From CAZDDI01 sp964504195 (GTDB lineage: Bacteria; Chloroflexota; Anaerolineae; B4-G1; SLSP01): DNA of 64,000 nucleotides. The position numbers and the translations under genes were made by a program. Below the pieces are notes generated by a model. The model was given only the letters and a program-made list of their open reading frames with translations, did not search any database and was not told the origin of the DNA. Of this stretch, positions 18,044 to 27,102 are shown piece after piece. How positions within the stretch are numbered: position 1 is the first letter of the stretch; every line of letters starts with the position of its first letter. The DNA lies in the NCBI GenBank assembly GCA_964504195.1, contig CAZDDI010000003.1, forward strand, positions 62,001 through 126,000. Direction: 5' to 3'.

Positions 18044-19891
18044 ATGAGCAATGATTTCACCGTCGGGAAGCATCGCCCGGTGTACCTGTGGGCCGGGCCG
18101 GGAACCATCCGCATGAACCGGCTCAAGTTCATGAACGCCGCTGTGGATACGGCGGTTCACGTCGAAGCCCACCGCGCGGAAGGGGCGCAGCGCATGACCG
18201 CCGAGGCCGGCTTCAACTGGGCCTATCTCACCTACGATTGGGGTTTTCCGCCGGAAGTGGCGCAGGAGGACTGGAAATCTTTCGCCGAGGCCGTCAACGT
18301 TTACCATGATCAGGGCGCGCGCGTGTTTGGTTATGTGCAGACTTCCAACTGCGTCTTCGATGGCAGCTATCGCACCAAAGATTGGTACGCGCTCGATCCC
18401 AAAGGGCGCAAGTTCTACTATTACACCGGACGCTACATGACCTGCTGGCTGCATCCCGGCTGGGTGGAGCATCTCAAGGAGATGACGCGCGGCGTGATTC
18501 AGGATGGGGCAGATGGCGTCTTCTACGATAATCCTTGGTGCGGCGCGCAACCGTTGCATTTGAACGGGGCCTGGCTAGGGCCGGCGGGCTGCTACTGCGA
18601 GCGCTGTCGCATGGCATTTCACATGGCGACCGGGCTGGAAATCCCCACCCGGCTGGATACGGTCAACGATGAAGCCAGCCAGCGCTACATCCGTTGGCGC
18701 GCACAACAGGTCACGCGGGTGCTGCTCCAGCTGGCTGACCATGCGCGCGCACAAAAGTCGGATGTGGTTGTGAGCGTCAATGATTTCGACCCCGTGATGC
18801 GTCCGAGTTTCCTCATGCTGGGTGTGGATTTATCCCGTTTGGCGCATGTGCAGGACGTGATGATGCTTGAGGATTACGGCCTACCGCGCCTGGATGGGGA
18901 CACGCTGGTGAACAACGCGCTCACGTTGCGCACAGCGCGTGGCCTGTGCGGTGATACTCCCATCAGCACGATTCCCTACGATAAGGGCATCGGCTTCGAT
19001 GGCGTGTACCCGCCGGAGCGACTCGTCATGGGCATGTTAGAAGCTGCGGCTTGCGGTGCGCCGATGGTAGTGAAAGGCTCAGAGTATGTAGAAGATAAAA
19101 CTTTTACGCTGCTCACGGCCAAACGCTTCGCGCCGCAACGCGAGGCTATTGGCGAGATTCACCGCTGGTTGGAAGAACGCGCCGACCTCTATGCTGGTGC
19201 GCGGCGGAATGTGGCCCGCCTGGCGCTGCTCCATCCGGGCGATGCGCTTTGGCAACAGTGGGACGCGCTCGCCCCGCGCTATTTCGGCGCGGGGCAGACG
19301 CTCCTGGCGGCAGGGACGCCCTGGCGTGTGGTGTTGCCAGAACAGACACAGGACGTGGAACTCTTGCTGACCTTTGGGCAGAGGCCGCCGGAGGAGTATG
19401 CCGGGCGGTGGGTGGATGTGTTGACTTTGCCTGGGTGGTCCAAGCCGCGCCCCCAACTGTTAGCGCAGGTGTCCTGGCTCCGCCCTCCGGCAACCGTGGT
19501 GATGCAAGCGCTCTATCGTGGCTATTTCCGCTCACGGTTGATACGTCGTTTAGGCGACCGGTTGGGCATGGTGCATTTCTTCCTGCAATCGCCCTACTTC
19601 CGTCTCCCGTCGCAAGCGGCGCGGCAGACCCTGTTCGATGCACTAGCGGAGCTGCCCTATCCCCAAGTCCGTCCGGAAGTGCCAGCCCTGGCCGAAGTTT
19701 GGCGGCGGGGTGACGAGGAACAGATCCATCTGGTCAACTATACCGACCAGCTGCAACAGGTGGAGATCGCTTTTGGGCGACCTGTGAGTGGGCGCGTGAT
19801 GCGGCTTTCTGATCCCGGCGCGGCCTTCGCCGGGCTGGAAGTGACTGTGCCACTGAACCGGTACACGGTGCTGGTGTATAAGGAAATATAG
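18044..19891 (+). CDS. Putative TIM-barrel glycoside hydrolase-like protein
   Basis: A 615-residue protein. The ATG at 18044 has AGGAG 7 bases upstream and is preferred over the in-frame ATG at 18002. The N-terminal two thirds read like an alpha-amylase-superfamily or hypothetical glycosidase barrel: AGFNWAYLTYDWGFPPE, GARVFGYVQTSN, HPGWVEHLKEMTRGVIQDGADGVFYDNPW and later VKGSEYVED. A cysteine pair (CYCERCRMAF) follows the presumed active-site strand. The C-terminal part (about 430-615) is beta-rich and could be a carbohydrate-binding or Greek-key domain. No signal peptide is seen. The substrate is unknown and the family assignment rests on overall pattern only. Confidence 0.6.
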   Translation: MSNDFTVGKHRPVYLWAGPGTIRMNRLKFMNAAVDTAVHVEAHRAEGAQRMTAEAGFNWAYLTYDWGFPPEVAQEDWKSFAEAVNVYHDQGARVFGYVQTSNCVFDGSYRTKDWYALDPKGRKFYYYTGRYMTCWLHPGWVEHLKEMTRGVIQDGADGVFYDNPWCGAQPLHLNGAWLGPAGCYCERCRMAFHMATGLEIPTRLDTVNDEASQRYIRWRAQQVTRVLLQLADHARAQKSDVVVSVNDFDPVMRPSFLMLGVDLSRLAHVQDVMMLEDYGLPRLDGDTLVNNALTLRTARGLCGDTPISTIPYDKGIGFDGVYPPERLVMGMLEAAACGAPMVVKGSEYVEDKTFTLLTAKRFAPQREAIGEIHRWLEERADLYAGARRNVARLALLHPGDALWQQWDALAPRYFGAGQTLLAAGTPWRVVLPEQTQDVELLLTFGQRPPEEYAGRWVDVLTLPGWSKPRPQLLAQVSWLRPPATVVMQALYRGYFRSRLIRRLGDRLGMVHFFLQSPYFRLPSQAARQTLFDALAELPYPQVRPEVPALAEVWRRGDEEQIHLVNYTDQLQQVEIAFGRPVSGRVMRLSDPGAAFAGLEVTVPLNRYTVLVYKEI

Positions 19892-19896
19892 TAACT

Positions 19897-20016
19897 CAAA
19901 TTGCCACCGGGGCTGATTCTGAGATTTAGGACACGGATTTTTTCTGGTTCTTATCCGTAAAATCCGTGTACATCTGTGTCCTATAAACATTCTGGCGAAC
20001 AGATAGCACTTGAATT
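19897..20016. repeat. Dispersed hairpin repeat (MITE/REP-like), copy 2
   Basis: It contains GGACACGGATTT (19929-19940), TTCTGGTTCTTATCC, AAATCCGTGT and TTCTGGCGAACAGATAGC, all shared with the copy at 5570-5695 in the same order. It is slightly shorter because one internal half-repeat is missing. Confidence 0.75.
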
Positions 20017-20027
20017 ATCAATAATAA

Positions 20028-20056
20028 ACCGCCCCCCGATACTTTCGGGGGGCGGT
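20028..20056 (-). terminator. Terminator for glutamate dehydrogenase
   Basis: ACCGCCCCCCGA (20028-20039) pairs with TCGGGGGGCGGT (20045-20056). On the minus strand the hairpin is followed by TTTATTATT, so it ends gdhA transcription. Confidence 0.85.
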
Positions 20057-20076
20057 ACATGTTGTAAGCCGCTGGT

Positions 20077-21360
20077 TTAGATCCAGCCGCGCAGCCGCAT
20101 CGCCTTCTCTACCCGGCGAATCGCCACCCAGTAGGCCGCGTCGCGCATGTAGAGATCATGCTCCTTAGCCGTGTTGTACACCCCGTAAAAGGCTGTCGTC
20201 ATCTTTTGGTCGAGCTTCTCGAGGACTTCTTCCTCACCCCAGTAGTAGTTCATATCGTTTTGTACCTGCTCGAAGTACGAGCACGTCACGCCGCCGGCGT
20301 TGCAGAGGAAGTCGGGGATATCGAAGACGCCACGCGCTTTCAAGACCTCGTCCGCTTCCATCGTGACAGGGCCATTCGCGCCCTCTGCCACGACCTTCAC
20401 GCGCGCGCTGATCTGGTCCACGTTATCGCCGGTGATGACGCCCTCAACCGCCGAGGGGATGAGAATGTCCACATCCTTGCTCAACCAGGCATCGCCATCT
20501 TCGATAAGGTAGCCGGCCTGCTTGGCCGCTTCCTTGTCCACTGTGCCGTACTGGTCGGTGATGGACTGGAGGAAGTACGGATCAACGCCATCTTCTTTGG
20601 TGAAGGTGTAGGAGCAACGATCCTGGCGATCCCAGCAGGAGACACACACCACTTTGCCCCCCAGCATTTCGATGTAGGTGATGGCCGCGTATTGTGCCAC
20701 GTTGCCGAAGCCCTGGATGGAAGCCGTGGTGGTCTTGGGATCAATCTCCAACACTTTGAGCGCCTCGCGGACGGTGACGATAACCCCAAAACCGGTGGCA
20801 GCCTTGCGCCCTAGCGAGCCGCCGCCGCCCACCGGCTTACCGGTGATGACACCAGGCGTGTACTCGCCCGCCAGCTTGGAATACTCGTCCATCATCCAGC
20901 CCATCATCTGCGGGGTGGTGCCCACATCGGGCGCGGGCACGTCATTGCGCGGGCCGAGGTTTTTCCATACCCCATCCACCCACTCACGGCAGAGCCGCTG
21001 CTTCTCGCCATCAGAGAGCGTGGAGGGATCCACCACGACGCCGCCCTTCCCACCGCCCAGCGGGATGTCAGCCACAGCGCACTTCCAGGTCATCCATGTC
21101 GCCAATGCGCGGACGGTATCCAGGGTCTCGTTAGCAGCAAAGCGGATGCCACCCTTGCCCGGCCCACGCGCGTCATTGTGCTGCACGCGGAAGCCGAAAA
21201 AGACCTTTACGGTGCCGTCATCCATGCGGACGGGCAGCTGGAAGCGGAACTCGCGCAGTGGCCAGCGCATAATCTCGCGCGCCGCCGGATCGAGATCCAT
21301 TTGCTCCGCCACATTATCAAACTGGGCTTGTGCCAACTCAAAAGCATTCATCTCGGACAT
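20077..21360 (-). CDS. gdhA: Glutamate (Glu/Leu/Phe/Val) dehydrogenase
   Basis: A 427-residue NAD(P)-dependent amino acid dehydrogenase that interconverts glutamate and 2-oxoglutarate plus ammonia. The N-terminal substrate domain has GPGKGGIRF, and TWKCAVADIPLGGGKGG holds the catalytic lysines. The C-terminal Rossmann domain starts at ASIQGFGNVAQYA. The start is the ATG at 21360, 6 bases after AAGGAG; a TTG two codons upstream is unlikely. The length fits the hexameric bacterial/archaeal class. A strong terminator follows. The cofactor preference cannot be read from the sequence by eye. Confidence 0.95.
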   Translation of the reverse strand: MSEMNAFELAQAQFDNVAEQMDLDPAAREIMRWPLREFRFQLPVRMDDGTVKVFFGFRVQHNDARGPGKGGIRFAANETLDTVRALATWMTWKCAVADIPLGGGKGGVVVDPSTLSDGEKQRLCREWVDGVWKNLGPRNDVPAPDVGTTPQMMGWMMDEYSKLAGEYTPGVITGKPVGGGGSLGRKAATGFGVIVTVREALKVLEIDPKTTTASIQGFGNVAQYAAITYIEMLGGKVVCVSCWDRQDRCSYTFTKEDGVDPYFLQSITDQYGTVDKEAAKQAGYLIEDGDAWLSKDVDILIPSAVEGVITGDNVDQISARVKVVAEGANGPVTMEADEVLKARGVFDIPDFLCNAGGVTCSYFEQVQNDMNYYWGEEEVLEKLDQKMTTAFYGVYNTAKEHDLYMRDAAYWVAIRRVEKAMRLRGWI

Positions 21361-21484
21361 AGCCAACTCCTTTACTGAGATAGATTTAGGTTACTGGTTG
21401 CTAGTTGCTGGTTGCCTGACGACAGACTACCGACCACGCTTTGCACACTTGAGGTCTGTAGTCAGTGGTCTACGACAAAGTTGC

Positions 21485-22657
21485 CTACACGCTGCGATGC
21501 CGCTGCACGAAGCGCGCGATGCGCTCTAGGGCGATTTCCAGCTTCTCGTAAGCGGTGGCGTAGGAGATACGGACGTAGCCCACGCCCGACGCCCCGAAGC
21601 CACGCCCCGGAATCAAGGCGACCCGCTCTTCTTGCAGTAGCTGCTCGGCGAAGTCGCTATCATCCATGCCGGTGCTTTGTACACACGGGAAAGCGTAGAA
21701 CGCGCCCTGCGGCTCCACACAGTTCAGGCCGATGTTGTTCAGCCCGGCAACGATGAGCTTCCGGCGGCGGTCGTATTCCGCGCGCATCTCCTGCACAAAC
21801 GGCTCGCCAATCTCCAGCGCCTTGAGCGCGGCCCACTGCGAGGGCGTCGGCGCGGACATGATGAGGTACTGGTGGATTTTGCGCATCTCACCTACCAGCT
21901 CCGCTGGGCCGAGAATTTGGCCGATGCGCCAACCGGTCATTGCATACGCCTTCGAGAAGCCCTGCAAGACTACCGTGCGCTGATACATCCCTGGCAGGCT
22001 GGCGAAGCAGGTATGCTCCACGCCATACACCAGGCGGTCATAGATTTCGTCGGAGATGACCATGAGGTTGTGCTTCTTGGCGACGGTGGCGATTTCGTTC
22101 AGCCGTTCGCGGCTCAGCACCGTGCCGGTGGGGTTGTTGGGCGACGCGACAAAGATAACCTTCGTGCGCTCGGTCACAGCGGCTTCGATGGCCTCTGCTG
22201 TGATTTGGAAGCCAGTATCTGCTGTAGTGGGTAGGGCTACCGGCTTCGCTCCCAATAACAGCGCCGTGGGAATATAAGACACGAAGCTGGGTTCAGGGAA
22301 GATGATCTCATCGCCCGGATCGAGCAGTGCCGCCATGACCAGGAACAGCGCCTCAGAGACGCCAACGGTGATGAGGATTTCGCTCACCGGGTTGTAGGTC
22401 TGCCCGTAGAGCTTATCCATCTGCTCGGCAATCGCGCGGCGCAGTTCCACCAGCCCGGAGTTCGAAGTGTAGTGCGTCTCACCCCGCTCCAGTGATTCGA
22501 TGCCGGCCCGGATGATTGGCTCCGGCGTGTCGAAGTCCGGCTCGCCAATGCCCAAACTGATGACGTTCTCCATCGTTGCTGCGATGTCGAAAAACCGGCG
22601 AATCGCCGATGGCGGCATCGTCCTGACTCGATTAGAAATAAAGCGTTCTGGATCCAT
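21485..22657 (-). CDS. PLP-dependent class I/II aminotransferase
   Basis: A 390-residue fold-type I aminotransferase of the aspartate/aromatic aminotransferase group. The substrate motif SLGIGEPDFDTP, the PLP-ring segment VASPNNPTG, the SDEIYDRL strand and the Schiff-base lysine in GFSKAYAMTGWRIG are present. A conserved arginine near the C-terminus (YVRISYA) binds the carboxylate. The ATG at 22657 follows AGGAGG, and seven upstream in-frame codons lack a ribosome site. It lies on the same strand upstream of gdhA, so 2-oxoglutarate/glutamate coupling is plausible. The exact amino donor is not determined. Confidence 0.9.
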   Translation of the reverse strand: MDPERFISNRVRTMPPSAIRRFFDIAATMENVISLGIGEPDFDTPEPIIRAGIESLERGETHYTSNSGLVELRRAIAEQMDKLYGQTYNPVSEILITVGVSEALFLVMAALLDPGDEIIFPEPSFVSYIPTALLLGAKPVALPTTADTGFQITAEAIEAAVTERTKVIFVASPNNPTGTVLSRERLNEIATVAKKHNLMVISDEIYDRLVYGVEHTCFASLPGMYQRTVVLQGFSKAYAMTGWRIGQILGPAELVGEMRKIHQYLIMSAPTPSQWAALKALEIGEPFVQEMRAEYDRRRKLIVAGLNNIGLNCVEPQGAFYAFPCVQSTGMDDSDFAEQLLQEERVALIPGRGFGASGVGYVRISYATAYEKLEIALERIARFVQRHRSV

Positions 22658-22667
22658 AGTGCCTCCT

Positions 22668-22700
22668 GAAAATCTCAAATCTCAAATAGCAAATTTCGAA
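22668..22700 (-). repeat. Leader repeat, ATTTGAGATTTG family (minus orientation)
   Basis: Read on the minus strand this is AAATTTGCTATTTGAGATTT followed by GAGATTTTC. It ends directly before the AGGAGG site of the aminotransferase gene. Position and orientation match the plus-strand copies before other genes. Confidence 0.6.
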
Positions 22701-22756
22701 TGGTGAATGGCGAATAGCGAATTTATGCGCTCGTGTTTACAAAAAAATCCAAAAAT

Positions 22757-23743
22757 CTAAAATCCACAATCGGAAGAATCGCCCAGGTTGAGGCTGTGGA
22801 ATGTCCCCGTGACTTTGGCCCAGCGGCCAATGAGCGATTCGGTCAACAGCGCGCCCTCAATCTGTGCATCCTCATCCACGATGGTATCGTGCAACACGCT
22901 CTCGCGCACCTGCGCGCCTGCCCCGATGGACACATGCGGCCCGATGACCGACCGCTCGATCACCGCCTGCGGGTGGATGTAGACCGGCGGGATGAGCGTT
23001 GTGCCAGGGCGCAACGCCTCGAAGCTGTTATCGTAGCCGTGCTCCAGGATGTACCGGTGCGTCTCCAGCGTTGTCTCTGGCTTGCCTGTATCCAGCCACA
23101 CGCCCACTTCACGGGTGGCGAAGTTCGCCCCCTGCTGAATCATCAGCGTGACTGCATCGGCCAGATAATACTCACCCTTCGTCTGGATGCGGCGCTCCAT
23201 CAGCTCGCCGCACGCGCGCGCCAGCCACGCCCCATCCTGGAAGTAGTACAGGCCCATGAGGACCTTCTTGTTCTCCACCGATTCGGGCTTCTCGATGAGG
23301 CGCGTCGCCCGGCCCTGTGCATCAGTCTCCACCACGCCGAACCGGCGGGGGTCGTCTTCCTCTTTGGTGAAGATGATGCCATCCTGTCCGGGACGCTCCA
23401 ATTTCGCGAAATTCGTGTCATCAAAGAGCGTATCCACGAACATCATAAACATCGGCCCGGTCAGATATTCGCGGGCGAGCCAGAGCGCGTGCGCCTGGCC
23501 CAGCATTTCCTTTTGCTCGACAAAATGCGCTGGTAACTGGTAATTCTCGCGCATATAGACATCCACCTGATCGCCCAGCCAGCCGGTGATGAAGACATAT
23601 TCTTCGATGGGCAAATCGCGGAAACGCTCGAAGATATGCGCCAGCATCGGCTTCCCGGCGATGGGCAACAGCGGTTTGGGGCGCGTCCAAGTGTGGGGGC
23701 GCATCCGCGTCCCAAATCCGGCCATAGGAATAACGAGTTTCAT
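22757..23743 (-). CDS. Sugar-phosphate nucleotidyltransferase
   Basis: A 328-residue enzyme that would activate a sugar 1-phosphate to an NDP-sugar. The N-terminal signature MAGFGTRMRPHTWTRPKPLLPIAGKP is that of glucose-1-phosphate thymidylyl- or uridylyltransferases. The VDTLFDD acidic site and the EKPESVENKKVLMGLYYF stretch follow. The C-terminal 80 residues are a short left-handed beta-helix (IHPQAVIERSVIGPHVSIGAGAQV), as in bifunctional or archaeal-type enzymes. The ATG at 23743 is preceded by AGGAG. The product nucleotide is not certain. It lies downstream of the Eis-like acetyltransferase gene on the same strand, separated by a repeat-rich gap. Confidence 0.88.
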   Translation of the reverse strand: MKLVIPMAGFGTRMRPHTWTRPKPLLPIAGKPMLAHIFERFRDLPIEEYVFITGWLGDQVDVYMRENYQLPAHFVEQKEMLGQAHALWLAREYLTGPMFMMFVDTLFDDTNFAKLERPGQDGIIFTKEEDDPRRFGVVETDAQGRATRLIEKPESVENKKVLMGLYYFQDGAWLARACGELMERRIQTKGEYYLADAVTLMIQQGANFATREVGVWLDTGKPETTLETHRYILEHGYDNSFEALRPGTTLIPPVYIHPQAVIERSVIGPHVSIGAGAQVRESVLHDTIVDEDAQIEGALLTESLIGRWAKVTGTFHSLNLGDSSDCGF

Positions 23744-23890
23744 AGTAGCTCCTGTTCAAATTTGCAAATAGCGAATGGCGAATGGCGATCTGAGTTACAA
23801 GTAATACGGTCAGGATTTTCTTCACGCATCACGTTTCACGTCTCTTTTTGTGTGGCTGGTCATGCGTGGGATGAGCATACCCAACGCCTA

Positions 23891-25129
23891 TTAAAAATCC
23901 CAATCGAATTCCGGGACGGGCAGCCGCAGCACGCGATCCAGATCCCGCAGCAGCTCCGGTGGGCCGGCAAGCGCATCGGTCACGGCCAGGCGGGAGGGCT
24001 GCCGCACGCCCAGCCACATCCGGCTGAAGGCATTGACCGTCGCCACGAGCGTGGGGAGCGCCGGATCGTTGCCCGGTGCCGCGCTGGATTCCGGCCCTAA
24101 CGTGACGATATACTCGCCGCCGATACCCTGCCAGGGAGCATCCTCTCCCAGGTGACGGGTGATCGGATCGGTGAGCGCCAGGTTGAAGCGCACCGTTTCG
24201 CCAGGTAGATGGGTCTTTGCCAGACAGCCCGCCAAATCGCAGATGCGCAGTTGGTGATAGCCATCGCCCCAAGCGCGATTCTCGAACTTGCCCTTGGAGG
24301 TCAGTCTGCGGAAGCGGAACGGTTGCTTGAGCAAATCCTGGAACTGGATGCCATGTGGCTCGCGCAGATGGATCGCATGTACCTGATTGCCCAGATTCCG
24401 CATTAGGGCGACCAGCTCTAACAATTGCGTGCTGTTCTGATAAACCAATTGCCAGACCCAATACGGGCCGTCCTCCATATTGTCACTGCTGAACCAAACG
24501 TAATGCGAAAGTGCGCCATCCGGGCCATCATCATAGCCCAGCCCGAAGCCGGTCTTGCTGAAAACCATATCCCCGCGCGTCATATTGGCGGATGCCAATG
24601 AACACGCACCATGCCCAGCCATGCGGGTCAAGCGCGCCGCATGGGCAGCTTCCCAATCATCAAGCGTGATGCGGCGCGGGATGCGCGCCGTGACCGGCAC
24701 CTGGAGCTGCGCCGGATCGAAGGCTACCCAACGCACATAAGGCAGCGCGCCAAAGCCCAACTGATCGTAGTACCCCTGCTCGAACATCCCCAGGCCCGCC
24801 ACCTGCACACCCGCAGCAACCTCTTCCGCGAGCAGTTGCGCGAGCAGCCGCGCCGCTAACCCTTGCTTGCGTGCGATGCGGCTTGTTGCCACCGCAGCCA
24901 CACCGCCCAGTGTGAGCGTTTCATCGAGATATTGGAATGTGCCGGGAATGATAGAGACGGAACTTTCCGCCGTGCCATTGATTTCAGCCACTAACGTGCT
25001 TCCGGCGGCGAAGAAACGCCCTGCAGCCGCATCTATCTCCTCGCTGCGCTGAATCCAGCCCACCTCTTGCCAGATCCGGCAAACGGCGTCATGGTCTTTT
25101 TCGGCTTCATACGGGCGAATGGTAATCAA
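23891..25129 (-). CDS. Eis-family GNAT N-acetyltransferase
   Basis: A 412-residue protein with the three-part layout of Eis-like acetyltransferases. It has an N-terminal GNAT domain (about 1-135, acetyl-CoA loop VATSRIARKQGLAARLLAQLL), a central second GNAT-like half and a C-terminal sterol-carrier-like domain (about 300-412). The start is a TTG at 25129, 8 bases after AAGGAG. The C-terminus has the terminal acidic, aromatic residues (PEFDWDF) that often enter the active site in this family. The substrate is unknown; members acetylate aminoglycosides, lysines or peptides. It is alone on its strand apart from gatC and the gatA remnant upstream. Confidence 0.85.
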   Translation of the reverse strand: MITIRPYEAEKDHDAVCRIWQEVGWIQRSEEIDAAAGRFFAAGSTLVAEINGTAESSVSIIPGTFQYLDETLTLGGVAAVATSRIARKQGLAARLLAQLLAEEVAAGVQVAGLGMFEQGYYDQLGFGALPYVRWVAFDPAQLQVPVTARIPRRITLDDWEAAHAARLTRMAGHGACSLASANMTRGDMVFSKTGFGLGYDDGPDGALSHYVWFSSDNMEDGPYWVWQLVYQNSTQLLELVALMRNLGNQVHAIHLREPHGIQFQDLLKQPFRFRRLTSKGKFENRAWGDGYHQLRICDLAGCLAKTHLPGETVRFNLALTDPITRHLGEDAPWQGIGGEYIVTLGPESSAAPGNDPALPTLVATVNAFSRMWLGVRQPSRLAVTDALAGPPELLRDLDRVLRLPVPEFDWDF

Positions 25130-25173
25130 AATAGTTTCTCCTTGTCAAATGGCGAATATCGTCTAAGGCGATG

Positions 25174-25416
25174 TTATCCTCGAGCGCGAGCCGGGATGCC
25201 TAGCAAGGGCGCGGATTCCCCAGTAGCGCGGCGGGTGTTGGCCTGTGTGGCCTGCTCTAGCGCGATTTCGGGGTTCAGAGTGATGTAGTCCTGCACGGTA
25301 TCATCCACTGTTGCGATCCAGTCGAGCGGGGCCTGGGGGAGCGCAACGGCGGTCAGCGTCCCACTTGCCAACTGTGCCAGGGCTTCGTGGATGGTCAATG
25401 CTGGCGAGTTGAGCAT
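25174..25416 (-). pseudogene. gatA: Truncated gatA (amidotransferase subunit A), N-terminal remnant
   Basis: Only 80 codons remain. The segment LTIHEALAQLASGTLTAVAL, the VDDTVQDYITLNPEIALEQA stretch and ESAPLLGIP match the N-terminus of GatA. Intact GatA continues IAIKD after LGIP and runs to about 480 residues with a Ser-cis-Ser-Lys triad; here ARARG and a stop follow. The expected start is kept, 5 bases after the gatC stop, so the gene was once coupled to gatC. No continuation is found downstream, where the Eis-like gene begins. A deletion or rearrangement is inferred. A functional gatA would have to lie elsewhere. Confidence 0.7.
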
Positions 25417-25421
25417 ACCGG

Positions 25422-25697
25422 TCAGCGGGTCGGCGGCGCGATAAAATAGCCGTCTTCAATGGCGGGCGCGTTAGCGAGCGTAGTTTCGCGGGCTAACCCG
25501 ACATGCAGTGTATCCTCGCGCAAGACCGACCCTGGCGGTAGTGTTGGGGCCGCAGAATTAGTATCTAGCGTTTGCAACCACGCGGCATACTCCAGAATCG
25601 CAGTGAGCTGATCTGGGTATAACATCAGTTCTGCCTCGCTCAATTCCAGTTGCGCTAATTTCGCGATGTGCGCAACATCGTCACAGGTCAAAATCAT
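25422..25697 (-). CDS. gatC: Asp-tRNA(Asn)/Glu-tRNA(Gln) amidotransferase subunit C
   Basis: A 91-residue GatC, the small stabilising subunit of the GatCAB complex that converts mischarged Glu-tRNA(Gln) or Asp-tRNA(Asn). The helix ILTCDDVAHIAKLAQLELSEAEL and the C-terminal LREDTLHVGLARETTLANAPAIEDGYFIAP are diagnostic. The ATG at 25697 has AGGAAG upstream. It is followed at once by a truncated gatA, so this locus can no longer make the complex alone. Confidence 0.9.
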   Translation of the reverse strand: MILTCDDVAHIAKLAQLELSEAELMLYPDQLTAILEYAAWLQTLDTNSAAPTLPPGSVLREDTLHVGLARETTLANAPAIEDGYFIAPPTR

Positions 25698-25880
25698 AGC
25701 TACTTCCTATAGTGACTAGTGAGCAGTTCGTCGAGAGATGGAGAAATTACTTCTCGTTGCTCATCGCTTACTGCTCACCTTGTGGTACTTCTCATTCCTT
25801 CTTCTCTATGCTATAATTTCCTGTGGATTTCACAAGTGAGGGGCTTCTACAATTAGGGTGACAAAGTTACCTCTTGTGAT

Positions 25881-25906
25881 GTTGGATTTGCGATTTACCG
25901 ATTTTC
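25881..25906 (+). repeat. Leader repeat, GATTTGCGATTT family
   Basis: GTTGGATTTGCGATTTACCG followed by ATTTTC ends just before the AAGGGAG site of the site-2 protease gene. It is the same element type as at 851 and 58058. Confidence 0.55.
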
Positions 25907-25917
25907 AAGGGAGTGTT

Positions 25918-26553
25918 ATGTTCAATCTTGACCCACAAACCATTTTGCCGTCGTTGGCGATTGTACTACTCGCCATTCCCATCCACGAGTGGGCGCACTG
26001 TTGGGCAGCTTATATGCTAGGCGATCCTACGCCGGGTAGCGAGGGCCGGCTTACGCTCAACCCTTTGCTCCACCTCGATCCTATCGGGACGCTGATGATT
26101 TTTGTAACCGGCTTTGGCTGGGGCCGCGCCGCGCGCGTCAATCCCTATCAGATGTGGCGCGTGAAAAATCCGCGCGTCGGGATGGCAATTACGGCCTTTG
26201 CCGGCCCTTTCTCCAACATTGTGCTGGCGCTGTTCTTTGCCTTACCGTTTCGCTTGGGTTTAATCAATCCGCAACAAGCAGGCTTCTTAACCAATTTTCT
26301 TTACTATATTATTGTGATCAATGTTGGCCTGGCGATGTTCAATTTGCTCCCTATCCCCCCGCTAGATGGATCGCGTATCTTGGCCGGTTTTGCCCCACCC
26401 GCTGTTGCCGATTTCATCGAAAGCCTTGAACCGGCTGCGCCCGTTATTTTAATGGTTGTGTTATTTTTGTTGCCGATGGTAGGGCTTGATCTGATCAATC
26501 TGTTACTCCGCCCGGCGATGACCTTCATGTTGCAGGCAATTTTCTGGTGGTAA
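25918..26553 (+). CDS. Site-2 protease family (M50) membrane metalloprotease
   Basis: A 211-residue integral membrane protein. The zinc motif HEWAH lies in the first membrane segment (IPIHEWAHCWAAYMLGD), and the third ligand lies in NLLPIPPLDGSRIL near residue 160. Four to five further hydrophobic segments are visible. No PDZ or CBS domain is present, so it belongs to the minimal rhomboid-like-size M50 group, whose members may cleave membrane anchors in regulatory proteolysis. The ATG at 25918 follows AAGGGAG. The next gene overlaps its end by 7 bases, which implies co-translation. The substrate is unknown. Confidence 0.88.
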   Translation: MFNLDPQTILPSLAIVLLAIPIHEWAHCWAAYMLGDPTPGSEGRLTLNPLLHLDPIGTLMIFVTGFGWGRAARVNPYQMWRVKNPRVGMAITAFAGPFSNIVLALFFALPFRLGLINPQQAGFLTNFLYYIIVINVGLAMFNLLPIPPLDGSRILAGFAPPAVADFIESLEPAAPVILMVVLFLLPMVGLDLINLLLRPAMTFMLQAIFWW

Positions 26554-27059
26554 ACCGCGCCCGTCCCGGCCATCGCATTACGCAGTTTTTCGCTACTTTG
26601 TTCGCGCCGCTTTTGCCGGTTGATACAGCGTATGCGGCTGTTCAGCTCTCTCCGGTTCTGTTGACGTTGTTCCAACGTATGGCCCGTGCCGAGCAACGGC
26701 ACGGCATCGCGCTCTGCCGTCGGTTGGCGGAGCAAGGACACACTACCCCGGATTTACTGGCAGCGGCGCTACTCCATGATGTGGGCAAGCTGTGCGCCCC
26801 ACCGCGCCTCTGGGAACGGGTGTGGGTCGTACTGGCGGAAGCGTTCGCGCCGGAGCGTGCCGCGCGCTGGAGCGCCAGCACGTCCCCGCGCTGGTGGCAA
26901 CGCGCATTGGTGGCACGGCGTCAACATGCCGCCTGGGGGGCAGAACTGGCCGCCGAAGCCGGTGCAACGGCCCGCACCGTCTCCCTGATCCGCACCCACC
27001 ACGACCCGCCCGGCGATGATGCAGATTTGCGCGCGTTACAAGTGGCCGACGAAACGTAA
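26547..27059 (+). CDS. HD-domain phosphohydrolase-like protein
   Basis: A 170-residue protein starting at a GTG that overlaps the protease stop codon. HGIALCRRLAEQGHTTPDLLAAALLHDVGK contains the HD metal-binding pair, and later histidines (RQHAAWG and RTHHDPPGDD) fit the HD superfamily. Such proteins hydrolyse phosphate esters or nucleotides; the substrate here is unknown. The overlap with the site-2 protease gene suggests a joint regulatory role. The N-terminus (FFATLFAPLLPVDTAYAAV) is hydrophobic but not clearly a membrane segment. Confidence 0.75.
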   Translation: MVNRARPGHRITQFFATLFAPLLPVDTAYAAVQLSPVLLTLFQRMARAEQRHGIALCRRLAEQGHTTPDLLAAALLHDVGKLCAPPRLWERVWVVLAEAFAPERAARWSASTSPRWWQRALVARRQHAAWGAELAAEAGATARTVSLIRTHHDPPGDDADLRALQVADET

Positions 27060-27102
27060 ATTTCAAGCTGCGGTTCATGCGCCTGGAGCAAAGGATACCC
27101 CT

